From: Xanthocytophaga agilis
GTDB taxonomy: Bacteria; Bacteroidota; Bacteroidia; Cytophagales; 172606-1
Direction: 5' to 3'
Assembly (NCBI RefSeq): GCF_030068605.1
Contig: NZ_JASJOU010000003.1
Coordinates: 372,001 to 436,000 of the forward strand
DNA: 64,000 nt
Part shown: positions 8,273 through 17,315 of the stretch, piece after piece
Numbering within the stretch: the stretch's first letter is position 1
Layout of the letters: the number at the start of each line of letters is the position of its first letter
Position numbers and translations under genes: made by a program
The notes under the pieces: generated by a model
Seen by the model: the letters and a program-made list of their open reading frames with translations, nothing else
Database searches by the model: none
What the model was told of the DNA's origin: nothing

Positions 8273-10345
8273 TTATCGTAATAAAGAAACCCATCCTTTG
8301 TACCTTCGGGTAGTATAATAAATCAGAAAATAATAACTTCCTGTTGGAAACTGAGCACCTTCCCATTTAAAATTCCGGTCGTGGCTGGTAAATATTAATC
8401 TTCCCCATCTGTTATACATCTCTATTCGATCAAACCTCTCTTTACAGTTGTCTTTTGGCAGATTCTTGGTACTATCTTCATTATTTGACATCTCAAAGTA
8501 AGGATTCCATTCATCTCCATTTGGAGTAAATACATTGGCAGGTAGAAAATAAGAATGATCTACTACAGAATCCTGTACAACAATGGTCACAGTTGTGGTA
8601 TCAAACTTATTTTTACAGTTTGCATTCTGCGTAAAGAAGTCAATGATAAATGTATTGTCCTTCATCATATCCAGAACACGACAATCAGGTGTCCAGGAAA
8701 AAGGAACGGTAACACTATCTATCCCTGTTTTTCCATTTTCAAACTGCATTCCCACTGCACTCATATCAAATCCTCTTCCTGCTGCATTTACAGCAATAGT
8801 TCCATCTCCGGTATTAGTAGCGATAACAGTAAACTGTAACAGCTGATTCACAAATATGCTCGCTTGATTGCCGGGTAGAGTTGTCACTACAATAGGCGGA
8901 TCCTGAATCAATGGCTCAAAGTTAAAATTTACAATGAGGGTATCAGATAATCCACCTCCACAACCATCATCTCTGACTACAAGCTTTATTTGTAAAGGTT
9001 GGTTAGTTTCTGCTGCTGCACATTTCTCAAAACATAGATTAGCCCATACTGTATCACTATCCTGATATATAATTCCGGATGTAGGTGATAGCGAAACCAG
9101 GCTGGAAGAAAAGTTTACAGCCTCCAGAGTCAGAGCCAATGTCGAACTACCAAATTTAGTCCCGGATATTTTGTCTGTAAGAGCAACTTTAAAACAAAGG
9201 CTATCAGTCTTGCTAACCTCTATTGAGCCCATATTAGCTACATATGTACGGGTTTTATTATCCTTTACATTTACTACTGGAGCATTATTTACAGGACATT
9301 CTATTACCCGAATCTGAAAATCTCTCTGAACCGCACCTATCTGTATACCATTACGATATTCTTTACATAAAACTGCAAACGCATACAATCCTAATTTATC
9401 AGCTGTAAATGTTATAATTCCAGACTGCCCTCCAACAGATAAAGGCACAGGGCCTGGTGTACTCTTTTCCAGACTGTAACCTGTTGCCCACGTAATAAGT
9501 GGATAAGGAGCCGAATGATTACGCGGGTCAGGATCTATATATTGATTGCCAAACCGATCCTGTACAACAGGATCAGCAGGATATGGACAATTATCCGGGC
9601 AAATGCAATTTCGACCACTACAAGCATCTGAATAACCTTTATAAGGAGTAACCAATGTGTATACTAATGAATCTCCATCTGCATCAGTAGCACTAAAATC
9701 AAAATAGAATGGAGAATTAATACAGGCATAGTCACCCGTAATCACACCAAATTCAGGAGAATTATTGATAAAAGATTGTGTATTCTGTCTGACAGCAGGA
9801 AACTCCATATAAAATGCATTTCCTACTTCACTTGGGGTATAAATATTAGATATATTGGCATTGCGGCAACAACGCTCCCACACTACATAATACCCTTCAG
9901 AATCGTTGTAGGTATCACCAGAGAGTGTAATTTCTGTATAATACCATAACCGGCTATTTTTTACCAAACTATACATTTCACAACTGGGATTGTTGTAGGT
10001 AAGAAGACTCTGACTTTTATATAAACCCAGATCTACATTCCGCATAAACTGATTATCCCTTTTGCGAAATATAGTAGCCCGAATATAATCCTGCTTTAAT
10101 TCAGGACTAGCAGCACTAATCTCATCATAATAGAGATTCAGACCCAGTTCATATTTAGTATCCGTTTTATGAATCAGATAAAACTCTCCTCCAACAATAT
10201 GAGAAGCAAAAGAAGGACTGGTAGTAAGTCCCCACAGGAACAGTAAAATACACCATCTTAGGTATTGATTAAGGTTAGAAGGGATTATAGAATGTACGAC
10301 CTGTGACATGACAGGTCGTACAGATACAGTACTACTCATATACAA
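8273..10345 (-). CDS. secreted surface protein with type IX secretion (gliding-motility) C-terminal domain
   Basis: 690 residues. A signal peptide (WCILLFLWGLTTSPSFA) is followed by SHIVGGEFYLIHK, the usual mature start of a large Cytophagales surface-protein family. The middle is beta-rich, cysteine-containing and adhesin-like, with cadherin-like DADGDSLVYTL. The last about 90 residues (PANVFTPNGDEWN ... MYNRWGRLIF ... FPTGSYYFLI) are the CHU-type C-terminal domain that directs export by the type IX system and attachment to the cell surface. ATGs at 10345, 10339 and 10309 are possible; the third lies in the loop of a strong palindrome (10293-10322). The binding target is unknown. Confidence 0.87.
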   Translation of the reverse strand: MYMSSTVSVRPVMSQVVHSIIPSNLNQYLRWCILLFLWGLTTSPSFASHIVGGEFYLIHKTDTKYELGLNLYYDEISAASPELKQDYIRATIFRKRDNQFMRNVDLGLYKSQSLLTYNNPSCEMYSLVKNSRLWYYTEITLSGDTYNDSEGYYVVWERCCRNANISNIYTPSEVGNAFYMEFPAVRQNTQSFINNSPEFGVITGDYACINSPFYFDFSATDADGDSLVYTLVTPYKGYSDACSGRNCICPDNCPYPADPVVQDRFGNQYIDPDPRNHSAPYPLITWATGYSLEKSTPGPVPLSVGGQSGIITFTADKLGLYAFAVLCKEYRNGIQIGAVQRDFQIRVIECPVNNAPVVNVKDNKTRTYVANMGSIEVSKTDSLCFKVALTDKISGTKFGSSTLALTLEAVNFSSSLVSLSPTSGIIYQDSDTVWANLCFEKCAAAETNQPLQIKLVVRDDGCGGGLSDTLIVNFNFEPLIQDPPIVVTTLPGNQASIFVNQLLQFTVIATNTGDGTIAVNAAGRGFDMSAVGMQFENGKTGIDSVTVPFSWTPDCRVLDMMKDNTFIIDFFTQNANCKNKFDTTTVTIVVQDSVVDHSYFLPANVFTPNGDEWNPYFEMSNNEDSTKNLPKDNCKERFDRIEMYNRWGRLIFTSHDRNFKWEGAQFPTGSYYFLIYYTTRRYKGWVSLLR
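10293..10322. repeat. 12-bp perfect palindrome over the 5' end of the surface-protein gene
   Basis: Arms 10293-10304 and 10311-10322 are perfectly complementary around a 6-base loop. The loop contains an in-frame ATG (10307-10309) of the gene at 8273-10345. It could be an operator or an mRNA hairpin that hides or presents a start codon. Confidence 0.6.
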
Positions 10346-10497
10346 TGCTTAGTATTTAGGTTGATAAGCTATTTCTTGCCCTATCTGAAGTGATAAGAGC
10401 AATGTATATGTACTGTTTATTAATTGGTGTGGCGCTCTGTCAACTATCAGTAATAGCCAAACAAAAGCGTAGTAAAGATAAAAAAATGGCAAAGTAT

Positions 10498-10528
10498 GCT
10501 AACAGCACTCTTACACGGTGCTGTTAGC
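10498..10528 (-). terminator. probable terminator after the S41 peptidase gene
   Basis: A perfect 11-bp inverted repeat (arms 10498-10508 and 10518-10528) lies 8 bases past the stop of the leftward gene at 10536. A T-run appears on the minus strand only about 10 bases past the stem, so it is a less typical terminator. Confidence 0.55.
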
Positions 10529-10535
10529 AGGAAAG

Positions 10536-12008
10536 TTATTTAAAAGGTAATACAGGTATTTTCTCAGTGGTAATCATTTCATTAATACCACCTAACTTCT
10601 CGTTTTTGGTATTCAGATTTAATTGCTTCAACTTTTCAGAAGAGACGCGGGCAGATTGCCGGGTAGTTGAGCCTCCAGTGAGATAGGATATAGCAGTATT
10701 AAAACAAGCTTCGTTCGGATTACCCCAATCTTTGGAATAATCGTCTACTGAACTTATATTGGCAGTCATACCATCAAAATAATCGCTTTCATTGTTTGCA
10801 TTTACTGTTTTAAAAGCAATTGGAAAAACATAGTAATTCTGTGTTACATCTGTCTTACTCATCTCTATCAGAATTCCTGGAAATCCTACAGGTTTACCAT
10901 AGGTAGTTGAGCCAACTAATGTTACATCCACATAGGGTTTCAAATTATTAATAAGCAACTCACTGGCGGAAGCAGTTTCTTCGGATGTAATGAAGACAAT
11001 ACGCGTCAGATTAAAATTGGCGGACTTTGTATCAAAATTGATATCTGTTGTATATCCAGCCTTTTTAAACTCGGATGTCAGTAATGCATTATATTTATAA
11101 CTATACATAGCTTTTCCTTTTGCACTGGCAGGTGCTACCAGATTCGCAAAATATTCAGATACAGATGTATATCCCCCACCATTGTATCTCAGATCAATAA
11201 CCAGATCTGTAATTCCTGTTGATTTCAGATCACTAATAGCAGCTTCCAGTTCAGCTTCCGTATCTGCTCCATCATTGTCTCCCAAAAAGCTACTTAAGGC
11301 AATGTATCCAATCTTCAAACCTCCAGCACTAATTACTGTATCTTTTTGAACAAAATTAGCTTTATACGATGCTTTGGTTAATGTCAGTGTTTTTTCTGTT
11401 CCTTCATTTGTTTTAAAAACAAATGTGGAAGTACTATTACTATTCAATGAATTGTAAAAAGCTTCTTCATTTGCCAGTGTTGCCTGGACACCGTTTACAC
11501 TCAAAATCTGCCAACCCCGTTGTACACCTGCCAATCCTATAGGAGAATTTTTATACACATATACGACTCTCTGATCAGTAGAAGAGATATATCCCCTTCT
11601 GAATCCAAAGCCAGCATTGCTTCCAGATGAAGTATTTTCCCAGTCTGTCTGCGATGAGGCAAAACTATATCGGTCAAGATGCTTACCAGAAGTTCCCACA
11701 TCACTATAAGAACGGATACCTGCAGAGCTACTCATGATACTATCTACATTTGCAAAAGATTGGGGTTTAAATGTAGTCTCAGAACTTCTGATCAAATCTC
11801 CGTTGGTAACAGACCACTTTGCATAATCAGGAAGCTTTTCATTCCATAAATAATAGACCAGAGAATAATAATAGGCACTATCTCTCACATCAACAGTATC
11901 TGGTGTAACTGCCTCATTATCTTTCTTACAAGACACAAATACTGTTGAGAGGAGCAAAAGAAAAAGAACTGTGTTCAAACATTGAATTTTCAAAGATTGT
12001 TTTTTCAT
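10536..12008 (-). CDS. S41-family (C-terminal processing) serine peptidase lipoprotein
   Basis: 490 residues from ATG 12008, chosen because it gives a clean lipoprotein signal (MKKQSLKIQ ... STVFVSCKK); an upstream ATG at 12050 would add 14 residues. A PDZ-like domain (about 125-205) contains SPIGLAGVQRGWQILSVNG. The S41 peptidase core follows, with ITDLVIDLRYNGGG, the nucleophile region ITSEETASASELLIN (Ser in SASE) and the general-base Lys in TTYGKPVG. Members cleave proteins near the C-terminus in the periplasm or at the surface. The substrate is unknown, and neighbours give no clear pathway. Confidence 0.9.
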   Translation of the reverse strand: MKKQSLKIQCLNTVLFLLLLSTVFVSCKKDNEAVTPDTVDVRDSAYYYSLVYYLWNEKLPDYAKWSVTNGDLIRSSETTFKPQSFANVDSIMSSSAGIRSYSDVGTSGKHLDRYSFASSQTDWENTSSGSNAGFGFRRGYISSTDQRVVYVYKNSPIGLAGVQRGWQILSVNGVQATLANEEAFYNSLNSNSTSTFVFKTNEGTEKTLTLTKASYKANFVQKDTVISAGGLKIGYIALSSFLGDNDGADTEAELEAAISDLKSTGITDLVIDLRYNGGGYTSVSEYFANLVAPASAKGKAMYSYKYNALLTSEFKKAGYTTDINFDTKSANFNLTRIVFITSEETASASELLINNLKPYVDVTLVGSTTYGKPVGFPGILIEMSKTDVTQNYYVFPIAFKTVNANNESDYFDGMTANISSVDDYSKDWGNPNEACFNTAISYLTGGSTTRQSARVSSEKLKQLNLNTKNEKLGGINEMITTEKIPVLPFK

Positions 12009-12294
12009 ACATTTTAAATTGAGTTCTGTACTGCCTTTAATTAAAATCACTTATCCTGAGGCACATAAAATTTTTATTCCCTACAATCAGCATCACCGAA
12101 AAAAGCGTAACCTTAGTCCGGTGAACTGTTGCAGGTGCTTGTATTTAACTAAACTACTCAAAGAGTCACTAAAAAGATTTTACTACTGTCTCAAAAATCT
12201 GAACGCCAACTCAGTAGTATTATCTTTGAGACAAAGAACCTTGGCATTACTACTACATTCAAATAAATTTTTGTCCAAAATAAACTACCTAACA

Positions 12295-12501
12295 CTACTT
12301 TTTCTTATTTAAATTCTCTCTATGTAATACACTATCCCGTATTTCATACAGTGAATGTATCTGATGTGGAGATATATGAGAAGGTTCACGTACAAATTTC
12401 ATATCACATACATAATGGTCATACCTAACCATTGCACTTATCAAACTAAAAAGCAATAAAAGAAAAGTTTCACCTATACTTTTTGGTACAATATGCTTCA
12501 T
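12295..12501 (-). CDS. possible small membrane or secreted peptide
   Basis: A 68-codon frame starts 38 bases after the stop of the lipoprotein gene at 12540 on the same strand. The N-terminus MKHIVPKSIGETFLLLLFS looks like a signal peptide or anchor; the rest (His-, Arg- and Lys-containing) is not recognised. It could be a real downstream cistron or a chance frame; coding evidence is weak. Confidence 0.3.
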   Translation of the reverse strand: MKHIVPKSIGETFLLLLFSLISAMVRYDHYVCDMKFVREPSHISPHQIHSLYEIRDSVLHRENLNKKK

Positions 12502-12539
12502 ATTAGAGAAATTTAGAAGAGATAACGATAGTATAATTC

Positions 12540-13430
12540 CTACATGGCGGACTTATATTTTTTGGCAGCTTCATTTACTGTAATTGTATACAGTGTATCA
12601 CATACTCCATTACCATAATCAGTTACTGAGTTTGTACCATTGCTGATTGTTTCTACATACCCACTTACAGGTCTGTCAATATTCTGACAACTCTTTGTAT
12701 ATATAATCTCTTTCGGTATGGTTGTCATAAAAGCCGTCCCTATACGGGAAATACCGGTAAGCGAGCCTGAGATTATCCAGTGATCATCGTCTTTGTGTTC
12801 AGAGGGATGATACGTATACGTCAATGCACCATTCCATGAGGTTGAAGTTCCATCGCTATAGATTAATCTGACATCTTCTGAAGTGAAAGTAGTTATTTTA
12901 TCAACAGATTGAGATACAAGCGTCCCGCTAAGACTTGTATTGTCGTTCTTAAAGTTCTCAAATGAAATAGACGCTAAACAAGAAACAGATGGAGATTTGC
13001 CGTTTATGTCACTATCAATAATTGTAATAAAGAATGTATCAATAAGCTTTCCTTTAGGTGTCTTTAGAGAATCTGCGCAGGCAGAACCATCTCCATAGTC
13101 CATTGTGATAGTTCCTGAATACGTAAGTGTATCACCATTATGACTAATATTGGTATAGTTGCTGGTCATAACAGGGTTACATTCTGTTATATATGTTGTA
13201 TGTTGATTTGTAGAGTTATTCGATTTCAGTAAGCCCTCTGTTAGCAACCCTTTCTGTGTGATATCAAGTACATCTTTTACAATAGCCAATAACTGGACAT
13301 TTTCAATGGCAATTGTTTGCGCATCTGCTATTTCCTGTGAGGTTATAGTATGTTGTCTGTTACATGCCAGAATCCAGATTAATACAAAACAACCTGAAAT
13401 CGCCGACAATCGAACACAAACCGATTTCAT
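12540..13430 (-). CDS. hypothetical lipoprotein
   Basis: 296 residues from ATG 13430 (an earlier ATG at 13442 would add four). The lipobox WILAC predicts a lipid-anchored protein. The body is beta-rich with two related motifs, TITMDYGDGSACADS and SVTDYGNGVCDTLYTITVN, which suggests an internal duplication with paired Cys. The DYGxGxxC pattern occurs in uncharacterised Cytophagales lipoproteins, often with ITxDFG...G repeats. It lies downstream of the sigma/FecR/STN cluster on the same strand with a 121-base gap and may be part of it. The function is unknown. Confidence 0.65.
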   Translation of the reverse strand: MKSVCVRLSAISGCFVLIWILACNRQHTITSQEIADAQTIAIENVQLLAIVKDVLDITQKGLLTEGLLKSNNSTNQHTTYITECNPVMTSNYTNISHNGDTLTYSGTITMDYGDGSACADSLKTPKGKLIDTFFITIIDSDINGKSPSVSCLASISFENFKNDNTSLSGTLVSQSVDKITTFTSEDVRLIYSDGTSTSWNGALTYTYHPSEHKDDDHWIISGSLTGISRIGTAFMTTIPKEIIYTKSCQNIDRPVSGYVETISNGTNSVTDYGNGVCDTLYTITVNEAAKKYKSAM

Positions 13431-13551
13431 ATCTCTAGACACTTAATGATACATTCACTTCATTAAACATCTATAAGACATCCAATCAAAAATCAACTAC
13501 TATTCTTCTTTGTATAATAAACCAGTAACAGCTAAAAAAATGTAGATGGAA

Positions 13552-15162
13552 TTATCTGCGTCTGGAGAAGTCAAAAGTATAATAGGCACTAATCTGAAGG
13601 CTAAGCCACAGCTTTGTCTTCCGGGTTTGCAACATTTCTCTTCCTCCTTCTCTAAAATCGTTTGGATTTCCTACCCAAACCGATTGTACATCACCTATTT
13701 TTTTTGAAAGCACTCTATTGGGAGAAAGTTCGTTTGGAAAGAAGGGATCAATTTCATTTATAGCCGCATACTTACTAGCCTCACGACCTTCTTTTTTGTA
13801 TCGTGTTGTTAACCAATGAAATACAGTACTTACTTCTATCTCTGCATTTCGTATTATTTGTCTACGAACTGATAAGTTCAAGCGGTGATACCAATTAGTT
13901 AACTCAACATCTGTATAGTAGTAAGGGGGGATATAGGGATTTGTATAAGAATAAATATTTTTGATCTTTACATACTCTTCTCTTTTATGTAATCTGGCAC
14001 TTGTCCATTCTCCCCCTACTGACCATTTGGATGTATTCCCTAAAGGAAATAATCCACCTATGCCTATTCCATAACGTGTCATCCCATTGTTCAAAAACCC
14101 CACATTGAATACCCCAAATATGGAACGCAAACCAACCTGTAGTTCTGCAGCAAAGTTGGTTACATCATTCAAATAGAGTCCTGTTACCCCTACACCCACT
14201 ATAAAATCACTACCATCTATTCCCCACTCAAAGGGTCTTTTATAGCGTTTAACACGAGTAGATACTTTTTTATCAGTAGTAGATTTATTTGCATTCCTTT
14301 TTATGGAATTAGATTTTGCCAGGCTATCTGTTTGTAGAGAATCTTGTGTTACAGAATCAATGCCCATGCGCCCTCCAAATAAGAACAACTCAATGTCATC
14401 ACCATGTGCAAATCTTTTAGTAGAGGTATGTGGCTTATAGTTATATATTCTGGAAGGTGTTACGATACGCCGTAGTGGTTGATGATTTCTAAAAAGAAAG
14501 AGAGCCAGAACAGAGTCAGCCTCATCTTTGATTGTATCTTCTGTTGACAGGCCAGAATCTCTGGAAGAATTTGGCATTTCCAATACAAGTAATGTATCCG
14601 TAGTTACAGTATCAGAGAGAGTAAGAAGAGTATCTGATAAAAGTATACTATCTGACACTGAAATAAGTTGTGTATCAACAGGTATTGTAGCAATGTGTGT
14701 AATCTCCTTTATGACTGGCCTTGCAGTATCAGGATTCAGTTTCTCAGTAGGTGATTTCTTTGCAATAGTAGGTGAACTTACAGTCTTTTTGGTTTGTGCT
14801 TTTGCGACAGTGATAGGAGTACCAGCTTTCTTCTTCAGAATGACATGCTTCCCCTGCTTCTTATATAATAATCCTATCTGATCGCATACCCGAGTCAATA
14901 CATCATCTACCGGTTCATTTTTTACTGAAAAAGAAACAGTCTGTTTCGCGTTTACAAAGTGTAGACTATAAACAAAAAAAACGCCAGCTTGTTGGGCTAG
15001 GCGTTGAAGAGCCTGTTCTACAGGAATTTTTTCACAGGTCATTGTTATTCTCTTTCCAGAAGATGGATTTTGTGCATATACAGACAGGCTTACACATCCT
15101 ATAAGACATACCAAGACTCCTGCTTTAATAAGGACACATACCTCCTTCCAGACTAAACTCAT
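13552..15162 (-). CDS. STN-domain protein with predicted outer-membrane beta-structure
   Basis: 536 residues from ATG 15162, which lies inside the end of the FecR-like gene (38-base overlap, different frame). A signal peptide ending near SVYAQ precedes a secretin/TonB short N-terminal domain (about 40-95: ITMTCEKIPVEQALQRLAQQ and VSFSVKNEPVDDVLTRV). A long Ser/Thr/Asp-rich linker follows (about 100-310). The C-terminal about 210 residues alternate polar and aromatic residues (GVGVTGLYLND, GIGIGGLFPLG) and may form a small barrel. In TonB receptors the STN domain touches FecR; here the receptor barrel and plug are missing. I infer that it is a receptor-like sensor for the FecR at 15125. Confidence 0.72.
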   Translation of the reverse strand: MSLVWKEVCVLIKAGVLVCLIGCVSLSVYAQNPSSGKRITMTCEKIPVEQALQRLAQQAGVFFVYSLHFVNAKQTVSFSVKNEPVDDVLTRVCDQIGLLYKKQGKHVILKKKAGTPITVAKAQTKKTVSSPTIAKKSPTEKLNPDTARPVIKEITHIATIPVDTQLISVSDSILLSDTLLTLSDTVTTDTLLVLEMPNSSRDSGLSTEDTIKDEADSVLALFLFRNHQPLRRIVTPSRIYNYKPHTSTKRFAHGDDIELFLFGGRMGIDSVTQDSLQTDSLAKSNSIKRNANKSTTDKKVSTRVKRYKRPFEWGIDGSDFIVGVGVTGLYLNDVTNFAAELQVGLRSIFGVFNVGFLNNGMTRYGIGIGGLFPLGNTSKWSVGGEWTSARLHKREEYVKIKNIYSYTNPYIPPYYYTDVELTNWYHRLNLSVRRQIIRNAEIEVSTVFHWLTTRYKKEGREASKYAAINEIDPFFPNELSPNRVLSKKIGDVQSVWVGNPNDFREGGREMLQTRKTKLWLSLQISAYYTFDFSRRR

Positions 15163-16192
15163 TCGGGCCAACTTTAACAATTTCTAAATTAATATTATTG
15201 TTGCTATAGTACTCTTTCAATGTACCAAGTACTTCATCAAGAGAACTATTATCAAATATTGAAGAGAACTTACAGTCCGCTAAATTATTATTTTTTAATG
15301 AGATTTTGCATGCATACATTTTTTCAATATCAGAAATGACCATTTTCAGAGGAGTTTCCTTAAACTCAAGCATATGAGTAGCGTATCCTAATGCATTTGT
15401 GTTTACGACAGATGTAACGTCAATGGTACGAGAATTTTTCTGCCATGTACCTGTCTGCCCTTTAATGAGGTATACACTGGTATCAGCAGCCGAAAACTGT
15501 ACTTTCCCGGAAGTCACGCTGATTACAACAGCATTACCGGTTGCATCTACATTGAATGCCGTACCTACTACTTTAATCTCTGCTTTGTCTGTATGAATAA
15601 TAAAAGGTTTTTCTTTATTAGGTGTTACCTGAAAATACGCTTCACCTGTTAACTCAACTTCTCGTGTATCTCCTTCAAAATCTTTGGTGTAGGTTAAAGT
15701 ACTATGTGCACTCAAAACCACATGTGAGTTATCAGGTAATCGCTGTTCCAATATCTTGGTATCTTGTGAAGATACAGAAGCCATTTCTCTGGTCCGAGGC
15801 TTCCCGCCTATCCAATAAAAGATGGCCCCAATTCCCAAGACAATAAGTACAGAAGCAGCCACTCTTAAAAACCAGTTACTATTTACTGTTTTTTGTACCT
15901 CAGACGTAAGCGTTCTCTCATTACTTTTTTCTGAAATGTCAGCAGAAATATCATCAGACTGGTCCAGCAATGTATATAATACCTTCCAGTCCTGGTCTAT
16001 ATCTGGCATTACAAAATTTCTTTCAGGGCGGGCGGATTGCCATGCCGCCCTCATCTGTTGAAAATAAAGCTGATTTTCAAGCGAGTTCTCTTGCCAGTCA
16101 TCAATTGCGATAGCTTCCATAGGATCTGCTTCTCCTGCTAAATACCTGGCAATCAACTCATCTGTCACAACTATGTTAGGTTCATTTTCCAC
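15125..16192 (-). CDS. FecR-family anti-sigma factor
   Basis: 355 residues. An N-terminal cytoplasmic segment (ELIARYLAGEADPMEAIAID) precedes one membrane helix (WFLRVAASVLIVLGIGAIFYWI). The FecR domain has RLPDNSHVVLSAHSTLTY, GEAYFQVTPNKEKPFIIHT and VVGTAFNVDA, and the protein ends in a DUF4974 domain (LEFKETPLKMVISDIEKMY ... LDEVLGTLKEYY). This is the standard layout, unlike the FecR at 3151. Its 3' end overlaps the start of the STN gene by 38 bases, so the two products are probably translationally coupled. The sigma factor at 16424 is the presumed partner. Confidence 0.92.
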   Translation of the reverse strand: MENEPNIVVTDELIARYLAGEADPMEAIAIDDWQENSLENQLYFQQMRAAWQSARPERNFVMPDIDQDWKVLYTLLDQSDDISADISEKSNERTLTSEVQKTVNSNWFLRVAASVLIVLGIGAIFYWIGGKPRTREMASVSSQDTKILEQRLPDNSHVVLSAHSTLTYTKDFEGDTREVELTGEAYFQVTPNKEKPFIIHTDKAEIKVVGTAFNVDATGNAVVISVTSGKVQFSAADTSVYLIKGQTGTWQKNSRTIDVTSVVNTNALGYATHMLEFKETPLKMVISDIEKMYACKISLKNNNLADCKFSSIFDNSSLDEVLGTLKEYYSNNNINLEIVKVGPNEFSLEGGMCPY

Positions 16193-16423
16193 TGCAACTA
16201 TCGTTTTAAAGCGTAAAGTATAGTCAATAGGCTCTTATAAATGGGTTAAATAAAAAATATCAATAGGTTTGTTTAAGAATATATAACAGATTTTACTAAG
16301 AATCGTTAATTATATATCCAACACACAGATTGATGATCTTGTAAATGCTTCATCTTATACTGTTATTTGATTATAAATAGCTTGGTATATTAAAACAGTA
16401 ATCTTGAATAGCTTCTACAAAGA

Positions 16424-16996
16424 TTAATCTGTATCTGTCAGTTGTGTTCGTAATACTTTCAAGGCTTTGCTGACCTGATTAGCCACAGTCTGTACAGAAA
16501 TATTTAATTTTTGTGCTATGTCAGCATAACTCATTTCCTCAAAGCGACTTAGCTTAAAAATAATGCGGCACTGTTCTGGCAAGTCATCAATAGCTTTCAT
16601 CACCTTTTTCTCTGTCTCATTTGCAAACACCTCTGGTTGTTTTACTTCCAGACGACCATCACCAATACTTTGACGTATGTATTTCGTTTTAATAGATTCA
16701 TGCTTGATACGATTAAGGCAAGTGTTGTGGACAGCTCTATACAAATAGGCTTTTAATGTAAGTGTAATAATTAAATCTTCTCTCCTTTCCCATATCTTCA
16801 GAAACATGGATTGTACAATATCTCTGGCTTCATCTGTATCCTTAACAATAGTAAAGGCATACTCACAAAGAGTTCTGTAATACTGCTTAAACACAATCTC
16901 AAAAGACTGTTTGTCGCCTTTTCGAATTGCCTCAATAAGGTGCTGATCTGATACGCTCACAAATAATGGTTGGTATGGAGTCTCCAATAGATTCAA
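16424..16996 (-). CDS. ECF-subfamily RNA polymerase sigma-70 factor
   Basis: 190 residues. Region 2: FKQYYRTLCEYAFTIVKD and RDIVQSMFLKIWERRE. Region 4: LPEQCRIIFKLSRFEEMSYA and a recognition helix with ISVQTVANQVSKALKVL. It belongs to the FecI-like Bacteroidota group and, unlike the factor at 2460, has no hydrophobic tail. The FecR-like gene follows after 231 bases. The order sigma, FecR, STN protein indicates a cell-surface signalling unit; the genes controlled cannot be read from the sequence. Confidence 0.92.
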   Translation of the reverse strand: MNLLETPYQPLFVSVSDQHLIEAIRKGDKQSFEIVFKQYYRTLCEYAFTIVKDTDEARDIVQSMFLKIWERREDLIITLTLKAYLYRAVHNTCLNRIKHESIKTKYIRQSIGDGRLEVKQPEVFANETEKKVMKAIDDLPEQCRIIFKLSRFEEMSYADIAQKLNISVQTVANQVSKALKVLRTQLTDTD

Positions 16997-17230
16997 AGTA
17001 TCAGCATTTGATTTCTATACCTGTATGACATTCTATTCAGACCTTACTACTACTTAGCACAAATATTATTTCTGTTTAGAAAGAAATACGAGAAATCAAA
17101 AGCACTACTTCAGATTAAAATATAAAATAATAAAGCAAAACTATACTTATACTCACACAACTCTATTAGTTAAATATAGCAGATAATTGATTATGCTAAA
17201 TAACTTCAATCATCTTTTCATGTAAGCCTC

Positions 17231-17284
17231 AAAAAAAAACTACGAATAGCATATCCTTTTTATAAAAGTATACTATTCGTAGTT
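17231..17284 (-). terminator. rho-independent terminator after the Kelch gene
   Basis: A 12-bp inverted repeat (arms 17238-17249 and 17273-17284) is followed on the minus strand by a run of T (complement of 17231-17239). It lies 31 bases past the stop of the leftward gene at 17316. Confidence 0.88.
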
Positions 17285-17315
17285 CTTTATATTTACTTAG
17301 CTTTAGAAAGCCTGA

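Noticed and set aside
12221-12228. TATCTTTG box on the plus strand
   Set aside because: It matches a TAnnTTTG promoter box but lacks an upstream TTTG at the right distance and no plus-strand gene follows.
12019-12312. 97-codon plus-strand frame
   Set aside because: It overlaps the start region of the leftward S41 gene, has skewed composition (Lys, Asn, Leu with little pattern) and no recognised domain; treated as a chance frame.
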